A stretch of DNA of 64,000 nt from Comamonas badia DSM 17552. Its GTDB lineage: Bacteria; Pseudomonadota; Gammaproteobacteria; Burkholderiales; Burkholderiaceae_C. The notes beneath the pieces were generated by a model that was not told the DNA's origin, did not search any database, and saw only the letters and a program-made list of their open reading frames with translations. This document shows, piece by piece, positions 57,615 through 64,000 of this stretch; the stretch's first letter is position 1, and every line of letters starts with the position of its first letter. The position numbers were made by a program, and so were the translations under genes. The stretch covers positions 1-64,000 of the forward strand of contig NZ_AXVM01000008.1 of NCBI RefSeq assembly GCF_000484635.1, written 5' to 3'.

Positions 57615-59105
57615 CTGCACGGCGCGCAGCCGGGTGTCGATGATCGAGGCTTCGATGTAATCCTGCGCGCCGCCGCTCTTTCGCGCCAGGTCCTGCCCGG
57701 CGCGGAAACGGTCCACCGCGGCGGCGTAGTCGTAGTGCGCCACCTGCACCTCGGCCTCGGCGCGGATGGAGCGCAGCATCTGCCCCTGCTGGTGCCAGAC
57801 CTGCGCAAGCGCCTGCCATGCGGCGCCATCCCCCGGATGCAGCGTCACCCGGGTCTGCAAGGGCCCGGCGATGGCAGCCGCCGTGCCGGTGGCCAGCAGC
57901 GCCTGCGTGCGCAGCAGCAGTTCGGGACGCGCTTCCTTCTCGGCCGCCGGCCCGAGCGCCTCGAGCGCCGCCGCCGCATCGCCTTCGGCCAACGCCAGCT
58001 CGGCATCCATCAGGCGCGCCTGGCGCGCCGCCGCCGCGTCGTGGCGCACATCGGCCTGCAGGGGCCCGAAAAGCGCGCGCGCCAGCTTCAGGTCCTTGAG
58101 CTGCTGCGCGGCCAGCAGGCCCTGGGTGCGCACCCGCACGCGCTCGGCCAACGGACGGCTGGCGGTGCGCGCGTCCTGGGCGTCCTGCATCCATTGGCGC
58201 CAGAGGTCTATGCCCGGCTGCGCCAGCACGCGCGCGCGCGCCACCATCATGGCATGCACCAGCGGCGCCGCGGGCGCGGGCGGCTCATCCCTGGGCAGGC
58301 GGCTGTGCATGTCGGCGATGCGCTGGGTCGTCAGCGGGTGGCTGCGCAGCCAGGGCCAGCTGCCGTTGTCGTTCAGGCGGTTGGCCGCCTGCAGCTTGTC
58401 GAACATCGCGACGAAGCCCTGCGGCGCAAAGCCGGCGGGCTGCATCAGCGAAAAGCCGACGCGATCGGCCTCGCGCTCCATGTCGCGCGAGAAGTTGAGC
58501 TGGTTCTGCACCGCCAGCGCCTGCCCGCCCACCATCAGCGCCTGCCCGGCATTGGGGCTGTGCCCGGCAACGATGGCGCCCAGGATCAGCGCGCCCATCA
58601 TCAGCGGCGTCATGCGCTTGTCCTGCGCAATCAGGCGCGAGATGTGGCGCTGCGTGACGTGGCTGAGTTCGTGCGCCAGCACGGACGCCAGCTGATCAGG
58701 CGTATCGACCACCGCCAGCAGCCCGAGCTGCAGGCCGAAGAAGCCGCCCGGCAGCGCAAAGGCATTGACCGTGCGGTCGCGGATCAGCAGGATCTTCCAG
58801 GCGAAGCGCTCATGCATCTCCGGCGTCATTTCGCCGCGCGCCAGCGCCGCCTGGATGAGCCGGTCCAGAATGTCCTGCGCATATTCCTGAATGGCCGGGT
58901 CCTGCATGTAGCTGGGGTCGCGGTAGATCTCGGCGACGATGCGCTCGCCGAGCTGGCGCTCGCTCGCCAGCGACATCTCGTCGCCATCGCCCATCGCCGG
59001 CAGCCCCTGGGCCATCGACAGCGCTGGCATGATGCTTGCCATAACTACTAAAACAAGAGCTGTCAGCGCCCGTCCGTATTGCGCAATCACCGCTTTTATC
59101 TGCAT
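57570..59105 (-). CDS. M48 family metalloprotease with TPR region (BepA-like)
   Basis: About 511 residues from MQIKAVIAQYGRALTALVLVV (59105), with a signal peptide ending near SMAQG. The zinc-protease motif HELSH is near residue 130, the third ligand probably in the EREADRVGF segment near residue 195. A C-terminal TPR-like region starts about residue 290. BepA in E. coli checks LptD and outer membrane proteins; periplasmic quality control is the likely role. The signal peptide (QYGRALTALVLVVMAS) is encoded by a family A repeat. Confidence 0.9.
   Translation of the reverse strand: MQIKAVIAQYGRALTALVLVVMASIMPALSMAQGLPAMGDGDEMSLASERQLGERIVAEIYRDPSYMQDPAIQEYAQDILDRLIQAALARGEMTPEMHERFAWKILLIRDRTVNAFALPGGFFGLQLGLLAVVDTPDQLASVLAHELSHVTQRHISRLIAQDKRMTPLMMGALILGAIVAGHSPNAGQALMVGGQALAVQNQLNFSRDMEREADRVGFSLMQPAGFAPQGFVAMFDKLQAANRLNDNGSWPWLRSHPLTTQRIADMHSRLPRDEPPAPAAPLVHAMMVARARVLAQPGIDLWRQWMQDAQDARTASRPLAERVRVRTQGLLAAQQLKDLKLARALFGPLQADVRHDAAAARQARLMDAELALAEGDAAAALEALGPAAEKEARPELLLRTQALLATGTAAAIAGPLQTRVTLHPGDGAAWQALAQVWHQQGQMLRSIRAEAEVQVAHYDYAAAVDRFRAGQDLARKSGGAQDYIEASIIDTRLRAVQSLLSEQMRERRLDQ
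59049..59100 (+). repeat. Family A repeat encoding the protease signal peptide
   Basis: The plus strand reads CTAAAACAAGAGCTGTCAGC, then GCCCGTCCGTATTGCGC and ends CACCGCTTTTATC. The protease gene is on the other strand. In that direction the element encodes most of the hydrophobic core of the export signal, so the repeat has been recruited into a functional segment. Confidence 0.7.
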
Positions 59106-59177
59106 ATATTTCACACAAGGCCCCGTCGCTCGCGACGGCCGTATGATGCCTGCTCCCACTGAAGGTTTCCGCCCGCC

Positions 59178-59663
59178 ATGTCCGATTCCCCGCTCACCCA
59201 CTTTGACGCCCAGGGCCAGGCCCACATGGTTGACGTCGGCGCCAAAAGTGCAACCCACCGCATCGCCGTCGCCACCGGGCGCATCCGCATGCAGGGCGCC
59301 ACGTTCGCGCTGATCGCCTCGGGCAGCGCAAAAAAGGGCGACGTGCTGGGCGTGGCGCGCATCGCCGGCATCATGGCCAGCAAGAAGACCAGCGAGCTGA
59401 TTCCCCTGTGCCACCCGATCGCGCTCACGCGCGTGGCGGTGGAATTCGAGCTGCTGGCCGATGCGCATGCCGTGCAGTGCACCGCCACCGCCGAGACCGT
59501 CGGCCCGACGGGCGTCGAGATGGAAGCGCTCACCGCCGTGCAGGTGGCGTTGCTGACCCTCTACGACATGTGCAAGGCGGTCGATCGCGCCATGGTGATC
59601 GAGGGCGTGCGGCTGCTGGAAAAGCACGGCGGCAAGTCAGGCAGCTTCGTGCAGCCGCGCTGA
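59178..59663 (+). CDS. moaC: Cyclic pyranopterin monophosphate synthase MoaC
   Basis: A 161-residue MoaC of normal length, needed for molybdenum cofactor synthesis, where it rearranges the MoaA product to cPMP. Motifs include [26 protein letters not shown] near residue 75, [27 protein letters not shown], and the final KSGSF. No other mo genes lie nearby. It is divergent from the M48 protease. Confidence 0.96.
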   Translation: MSDSPLTHFDAQGQAHMVDVGAKSATHRIAVATGRIRMQGATFALIASGSAKKGDVLGVARIAGIMASKKTSELIPLCHPIALTRVAVEFELLADAHAVQCTATAETVGPTGVEMEALTAVQVALLTLYDMCKAVDRAMVIEGVRLLEKHGGKSGSFVQPR

Positions 59664-59794
59664 TCCCGCCGTGCCGCGCGCAGGGGAAGCGTCATTCCAT
59701 TGCTCGATCAAGCGCGTACGCGAAGGTGGAGCGCAGACAGTGCCGCAGCACGGCGAGCACAGCCGGCAGAGCAATCGTTTGATCGGGAAATGGA

Positions 59795-60754
59795 TCAGAT
59801 ATCCAGCACCAGCGTCTTGCTCCTGCTGCCGCCGACGCAGACCATCATCGATTGATTGGCCGCGCGCTCCTTGGCGCTCAGCACCGAGTCGCGGTGGTCC
59901 GGAATGCCCTCCAGCACCTTGGTTTCGCAGGTCCCGCACACGCCCTCGCAGCAGCTGTAGTCCACCTCGATGCCAGCGTCCAGCAGCGTGTCCAGGATCG
60001 ATTTGTCGGCGCTGACCTGCAGAATTTTGCCGCTGCGCCGCGCCTCGACGGCAAAGCTGACCAGCGCTTCATCGGATGCCGCCACCTCCACCGCCGCGAA
60101 GCGCTCGATGTGGTGGTTGGCGTGGCCGAGGTTTTCACAGGCTTTCTCGAACGCGTCCAGCATGGGCGCGGGGCCGCAGGCGTAGTGGTGCGTGCCCGCG
60201 TCGGGCGCGCGCCGGGCCAGCAGCGCACGCAGATCGGGCGGGCCGCCCGCTTCCTTGTCGAAGTGCAGGTGCAGCGGCATGCCCAGGGCCTGCAGTTCGG
60301 CCAGGAAGGCAGCGCTCCTGCGTTCGCGGGCGAAGTACAGCATTTCGAAGGAGCGCCCCAGCTGTTTCAGCCGGCGCGCCATGCACAAGAGCGGCGTGAT
60401 GCCGATGCCGCCGGCCACGAGCACGCTGTGCGCGGCGTCTTCCCGCAGCGCGAAGTTGTTGCGCGGCGCGGCGATGGTGATGGGCATGCCGACCTTCAGG
60501 CTCTCGTGCACGCAGCGCGAGCCGCCGCGGCTGTTGCGGTCGAGCAATACGGCGACGACGTAGCGCTGGCGCTCCTCGCTGTTGTTGCACAGCGAGTAGT
60601 TGCGCACCAGGCCGTTGGGCAGGTTGAGGTCGATGTGCGAGCCCGGCGTGAAGGCCGGGAAATCGCCGCCGCGCTGCGGGCGCAGCTCGACGCTGATGGT
60701 CTCCAGCGCCTCGAAGGTCAGGGCGTGGACGTAGGCTTGCAGGGTAGTGCTCAT
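59795..60754 (-). CDS. Class IA oxygenase reductase (FMN, NAD and 2Fe-2S domains; VanB/phthalate dioxygenase reductase type)
   Basis: About 319 residues from MSTTLQAYVHALTFEALETIS (60754). The order is FMN-binding barrel (RNYSLCNNSEERQRY near residue 50), NAD domain (GGIGITPLLCMARRL near 110, YACGPAPMLDAF near 205), then C-terminal plant-type ferredoxin with CCEGVCGTCETKVLEG near residue 270 and the fourth Cys in MMVCVGG. It passes electrons from NADH to a Rieske oxygenase, most likely the one at 61720. It follows the GntR-type gene on the same strand with a 35-bp gap. Confidence 0.93.
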   Translation of the reverse strand: MSTTLQAYVHALTFEALETISVELRPQRGGDFPAFTPGSHIDLNLPNGLVRNYSLCNNSEERQRYVVAVLLDRNSRGGSRCVHESLKVGMPITIAAPRNNFALREDAAHSVLVAGGIGITPLLCMARRLKQLGRSFEMLYFARERRSAAFLAELQALGMPLHLHFDKEAGGPPDLRALLARRAPDAGTHHYACGPAPMLDAFEKACENLGHANHHIERFAAVEVAASDEALVSFAVEARRSGKILQVSADKSILDTLLDAGIEVDYSCCEGVCGTCETKVLEGIPDHRDSVLSAKERAANQSMMVCVGGSRSKTLVLDI

Positions 60755-60789
60755 GGTGGGTATCGCTTTGGGGACGTTAGTGTTGCACG

Positions 60790-61527
60790 CTAGCCACCCA
60801 AGGTCGGGGCCGTCACCAGCCGCATGCTGGGCAGCAGCCGGGCCGCCAGCTCCGGCCGGTCCATCGCGTATTCGAGATTCATGCGGGCGATTTCCACATG
60901 TTCCTCGCCCAGCGCCTGCGCGCGCGCGCCCTGGCCGCGCTCGATCGCCTGCAGCGTCGCATGGTGCTGGCGCTGCGCCAACTGCATCCACTGCTGGCCT
61001 TCCTGCATCGAGGACTGCATCGGCAGCATGGCGCTGGGCGAGGCAAAGGGCTGGCTGTTGAGAAAGTCCAGCGTGCGCCGGATCGCGGCGTTGCCGCTGC
61101 CCTGAACGATGAGCGCATGAAAGCGGTTGTTCATCTCGACATAGGCGGCATAGTCATCGAGCCCCATGCCCGGCCGATTGACGATCTGGTCCCCCTCCTC
61201 CAGGCAGTCGCGCAGCTTGCGCAGCAGCGGGCGCGGCGCGCCTTCCTCCGCCAGCAGGCGCGCGGCGCAGCCTTCGATCACGCCGCGCAGGCGGATGGCG
61301 TCGTCGATCTCGCGCGAGGTGAAGCGCCGCATCTGGTAGCCGCCCGCGGGCGAGGGCTCGATCAGGCCTTCGTGCTCCAGTGTCGTCAGCGCCAGCCGCA
61401 CCGGCGTGCGCGATGCGCCCAGGCGCTCCGCCAGGGGAATTTCGGCGAGACGCTCACCAGGGGCGAAGTCGCCCTTGAGGATCATGTCGCGCAATTGCAC
61501 GACGACGCGGGATTGCTGGGAAGTCAT
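60790..61527 (-). CDS. GntR family transcriptional regulator, FCD (FadR) subfamily
   Basis: About 245 residues from MTSQQSRVVVQLRDMILKGDF (61527). The N-terminal winged helix is clear (GERLAEIPLAERLGASRTPVRLALTTLEHEGLI). The C-terminal FCD domain has a plausible metal set, Asp/Asn-x3-His in NNRFHALI, QHHATL and EEHVEIA. Ligands for this subfamily are often aromatic or other organic acids. A palindrome TTGCATGCAA lies 9 bp upstream of its start and recurs at the oxygenase promoter, so it probably represses both divergent units. Confidence 0.9.
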   Translation of the reverse strand: MTSQQSRVVVQLRDMILKGDFAPGERLAEIPLAERLGASRTPVRLALTTLEHEGLIEPSPAGGYQMRRFTSREIDDAIRLRGVIEGCAARLLAEEGAPRPLLRKLRDCLEEGDQIVNRPGMGLDDYAAYVEMNNRFHALIVQGSGNAAIRRTLDFLNSQPFASPSAMLPMQSSMQEGQQWMQLAQRQHHATLQAIERGQGARAQALGEEHVEIARMNLEYAMDRPELAARLLPSMRLVTAPTLGG

Positions 61528-61535
61528 GGATTCGA

Positions 61536-61545
61536 TTGCATGCAA
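61536..61545. promoter_or_regulatory. Operator-like palindrome at the regulator start
   Basis: The perfect 10-bp palindrome TTGCATGCAA lies just upstream of the GntR-type gene start. The same 10 bases are present at 61679-61688. Palindromes of this shape are typical sites for FCD-type GntR regulators. Confidence 0.65.
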
Positions 61546-61641
61546 CGACTGCTGTTCAAGGCGATGCGGTATTCCATTTTTGCACAATCCTGCCACGCGC
61601 CTGCCCCTATTTTCCTAGGGTAAATACCCATTTCAGAAGGA

Positions 61642-61670
61642 TTGACAAAAGAAAGGGTGTCTCGAAGAAT
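61642..61670 (+). promoter_or_regulatory. Promoter of the Rieske oxygenase operon
   Basis: TTGACA (61642-61647), a 17-bp spacer and AAGAAT (61665-61670) give a perfect -35 and a moderate -10. The expected start of transcription (about 61677) touches the operator at 61679. A short inverted repeat GGGTA/TACCC (about 61618-61629) lies just upstream and could be an additional site. Confidence 0.65.
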
Positions 61671-61678
61671 AAGCCAAA

Positions 61679-61698
61679 TTGCATGCAATGGTATGCAA
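61679..61698. promoter_or_regulatory. Operator-like palindrome at the oxygenase promoter
   Basis: TTGCATGCAA (61679-61688) is followed after three bases by the half-site TATGCAA (61692-61698). Its position at the transcription start suits a repressor. The match to the site in front of the regulator gene supports direct control by that regulator. Confidence 0.7.
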
Positions 61699-61719
61699 CT
61701 CATTTTGGAACCGAGACCC

Positions 61720-63042
61720 ATGGCCACTGCGGAACAAAACGATTGGATGACCCGTACCAACCCCGGCACGCCTGCCGGCACTCTGCTGCGCCAGTACTGG
61801 CAGCCGGTGGCGCTGGCCGAGGAGCTGAACGGACCGCGGCCGCTGAAAACGGTGGATGTCATGGGGCAGCACCTGGTGCTGTTCCGCGACGAAAAGGGGC
61901 GTTTGGGACTACTCGATCGCGACTGCCCGCACCGCGGGGCCGACCTGGCCTATGGCCGCATCGAGGATGGCGGCCTGCGCTGTCTGCTGCACGGCTGGCT
62001 GTTCGACGTGAACGGCTGCTGCATGCAGACCCCGGCCGAACCCGAGGGCAGCAAGCTGTGTTCGCGCATCCACCAGGGCGCCTACCCGGTGGTCGAGAAA
62101 AGCGGCATCATCTTTGCCTATCTGGGCCGAGGCGAGCCGCCGGCCTTCGCCGATTTCGACTGCTTCGTCGCGCCGGACAGCCACACCTTCGCGTTCAAGG
62201 GGCTGTGGGAATGCAACTGGCTGCAGGCGCTGGAGGTGGGCATGGACCCGGCGCATGCCTCGTTTCTGCACCGCTTCTTCGAAGATGAGGATGTCTCCGA
62301 GAGCTTTGGCAAGCAGTTTCGCGGCGCCTCGATGGGCACGGATCTTCCGATCGCCAAGGTGCTGCGCGAGTACGAGCGGCCGGAGATCAGCGTCGATGCC
62401 ACCGGCTACGGCCTGCGCCTGACGACGCTGCGCAAGCTCTCGCCCGGGCAAACCCATGTGCGCATCACCAACGTCGCCTTCCCCAACGTCTTCGCCATCC
62501 CGATGGGGCCGGAGATGACCATCACCCAGTGGCATGTGCCGGTGGACGACCACAACAGCTACTGGTACGCGATTTTCACCAGCTTCGCCGGTGCGGTGGA
62601 CAAGCAGCAGATGCGCGAGCAGCGCCTCAAGACCATCGAGCTGCCGCTGTACAACTCGCGCAAGAACAAGCGCAACCACTACGGCTACGACATCGCCGAG
62701 CAGCAGAGCCAGACCTATACCGGCATGGGCATGGACATCAACGTGCACGACCAGTGGGCCTGCGAGTCCATGGGCACCATCCAGGACCGCACGCGCGAGC
62801 ACCTGGGCACGACCGACAAGGCGATCGCCGCCTACCGCCGCATGCTGGTGGATGCGATCGATGCGGTGCAGGAGGGCCAGCCTTTGCCGGCGCGCCCGGC
62901 GGCGGGGCAGGGCGGCACTCTGAGTGGCCCGCCGGCCGTGGACGGCGTCACGACGGCGGATGCCGCCATGCAATTTTGCGCAACCGCCGACTTGCAGCGC
63001 CGCCAGGCCTGTGACTGGGCCGCCGCCCGCCTGGGCTCCTGA
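61720..63042 (+). CDS. Aromatic ring-hydroxylating Rieske oxygenase, alpha subunit (phthalate-dioxygenase-like)
   Basis: About 440 residues from MATAEQNDWMTRTNPGTPAG (61720). The Rieske 2Fe-2S motif is C-x-H (CPHRGADL) and C-x2-H (CLLHGW), near residues 70-95. The mononuclear iron motif is E-x3-D-x2-H-x4-H in LEVGMDPAHASFLHRFF near residue 178. Family resemblance is to single-subunit phthalate 4,5-dioxygenase and related oxygenases that work with a class IA reductase, like the one encoded divergently. The substrate is unknown. A GS-like gene follows after 12 bp. Confidence 0.92.
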   Translation: MATAEQNDWMTRTNPGTPAGTLLRQYWQPVALAEELNGPRPLKTVDVMGQHLVLFRDEKGRLGLLDRDCPHRGADLAYGRIEDGGLRCLLHGWLFDVNGCCMQTPAEPEGSKLCSRIHQGAYPVVEKSGIIFAYLGRGEPPAFADFDCFVAPDSHTFAFKGLWECNWLQALEVGMDPAHASFLHRFFEDEDVSESFGKQFRGASMGTDLPIAKVLREYERPEISVDATGYGLRLTTLRKLSPGQTHVRITNVAFPNVFAIPMGPEMTITQWHVPVDDHNSYWYAIFTSFAGAVDKQQMREQRLKTIELPLYNSRKNKRNHYGYDIAEQQSQTYTGMGMDINVHDQWACESMGTIQDRTREHLGTTDKAIAAYRRMLVDAIDAVQEGQPLPARPAAGQGGTLSGPPAVDGVTTADAAMQFCATADLQRRQACDWAAARLGS

Positions 63043-63054
63043 CCCGGGGCCGCG

Positions 63055-64000
63055 ATGAGCGACTTCGTCACGCGCCACGGGCTGTGGAGCGAAACGCAGG
63101 AGGCGCAGGCGCGCGACGTCATTGCCCGAATCGACGCGGGTGAATGGGATGTGGTGCGCTTTTCCTGGGCCGACCAGCATGGCGTGCTGCGCGGCAAGAC
63201 GCTGGTGGGGGATGCCGCGCGTTCCGCCCTGCGCCGCGGGGTGAATCTGACGACCACGCTGCTGGCCAAGGACACCTCGCACCGCTCGGTATTCCCGGTC
63301 TTCGCCACCGGTGGCGGTTTCCCGGTGCCCGGGCTGCAGGGCGGGGCGGACTTCATCATCGTGGCCGATCCCGGCACCCTGCGCACCCTGCCCTGGGCGC
63401 CGCGCACGGCCTGGCTGCAGTGCGACGCCTACATGAAGGATGGCCAGCCCTGCCCCTTCGACACCCGGCGCATCCTGCGCCGCGCCGTGGCCGAGCTGGG
63501 CGCGCAGCAACTGGAATTCGTCGCCGGTCTGGAGGTGGAGTTTCACGCCTTCAGGCTCGACGAAGCAGCGATGCAACTGGCGGATTCGGGCCAGCCCGGC
63601 ACACCGCCGAACGTCTCGCTGCTGACGCATGGCCACCAGTACCTGACCGAGCTGCGCTACGACAGCGTCGATGCGCTGATGGAGCTGCTGCGCCGCGAGC
63701 TGCTGGCGCTGGGCCTGCCGCTGCAGTCGCTGGAAATCGAATTCGGCCCGAGCCAGTTCGAGCTGGTCTTCGGCCCCACCGCTGGTCTTGCGCCGGCCGA
63801 CACCATGGTGCTGCTGCGCAGCGCGATCAAGCAGATCTGCCGCCGCCACGGCTACCACGCCACCTTCATGTGCCGCCCGCGCATCCCGAACGTGATGTCC
63901 AGCGGCTGGCATCTGCACCAGTCGCTGCGCCACGGCGAAAGCGGCGCCAATGCCTTCATGCCCTCAGCCGATGCCGCCACGCCGCTCAGCCCGCTGGGCA
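63055..64000 (+). CDS. Glutamine synthetase family protein (partial, cut by window end)
   Basis: At least 315 residues from MSDFVTRHGLWSETQEAQAR, open to the last base. The GS-like N-terminal part (FSWADQHGVLRGKTLV) and the catalytic metal/ATP features (GLEVEFHAF near residue 160, LEIEFGPSQFELVF near 225, SGWHLHQSL near 285) are recognisable. It is not a standard GlnA: spacing and the absence of close neighbours in nitrogen metabolism suggest a gamma-glutamyl ligase for an amine or other substrate, as for PuuA or the GS-like proteins of aniline oxidation. It is in the same operon as the oxygenase. Confidence 0.88.
   Translation, partial: MSDFVTRHGLWSETQEAQARDVIARIDAGEWDVVRFSWADQHGVLRGKTLVGDAARSALRRGVNLTTTLLAKDTSHRSVFPVFATGGGFPVPGLQGGADFIIVADPGTLRTLPWAPRTAWLQCDAYMKDGQPCPFDTRRILRRAVAELGAQQLEFVAGLEVEFHAFRLDEAAMQLADSGQPGTPPNVSLLTHGHQYLTELRYDSVDALMELLRRELLALGLPLQSLEIEFGPSQFELVFGPTAGLAPADTMVLLRSAIKQICRRHGYHATFMCRPRIPNVMSSGWHLHQSLRHGESGANAFMPSADAATPLSPLG

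Noticed and set aside
61909-63933. A 674-codon minus-strand frame opposite the Rieske oxygenase and GS-like genes
   Set aside because: Both plus-strand genes have complete cofactor motifs, a promoter and an operator. The minus frame has none of these and reads through the gap between them.

Overview
The window looks like high-GC chromosome of a betaproteobacterium of the family Comamonadaceae (order Burkholderiales). The evidence is gene order (leuS-lptE-holA, bamE-dapB-exbB-exbD, yhdP-nitrilase, ptsN-hprK, purE-purK-tsaC), a betaproteobacterial-looking 16S rRNA 5' end, and a short AT-richer repeat of a kind I associate with this family. No plasmid, phage or insertion-sequence gene was recognised. 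The exact genus cannot be fixed from the sequence alone.

Layout. 1-367: start of an rRNA operon on the minus strand (16S 5' end, leader, promoter). 368-11977: a long minus-strand run (proA, trkA, trkH, gshA, two adjacent kup genes, benE, gshB) that groups K+ uptake with both glutathione synthesis genes. 12032-18182: SDR oxidoreductase, sirtuin, holA, lptE, leuS. 18183-18695: non-coding, with a frameshifted EAL-domain remnant. 18696-23182: exbD, exbB, dapB, bamE, divergent fur, then hprK and ptsN. 23291-28331: polyphosphate block (ppx, a small ribbon-helix-helix-like protein with a 27-bp palindromic operator, sixA, ppk with a Pho-box-like site, hpf). 28548-33960: purine genes purC, purE and purK around a META lipoprotein and cnoX, then tsaC. 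34014-39414: GDSL lipoprotein, gap, tkt, mltA. 39413-47951: a 50-residue membrane peptide, an OmpA-type lipoprotein, nitrilase, yhdP, glnE. 48024-52614: decayed CHASE2 gene followed by an RND efflux pair. 53072-59663: gst, purB, yaeQ, DUF2007 protein, manganese-type yybP-ykoY riboswitch with terC, small membrane protein, M48 protease, moaC. 59795-64000: a catabolic island with a class IA reductase, FCD-type GntR regulator, Rieske oxygenase and a glutamine-synthetase-like gene cut by the window end.

Most of the window is core metabolism and envelope biology. The unexpected structure is (i) at least ten copies of a diverged ~45-55 bp repeat, most of them inside conserved genes and translated without breaking the frame; (ii) a second palindromic repeat family touching the stop codons of two unrelated genes; (iii) two signalling-gene relics (EAL, CHASE2); and (iv) the terminal Rieske/GS-like cluster with matched TTGCATGCAA operators, which may be an aromatic or aromatic-amine degradation system.
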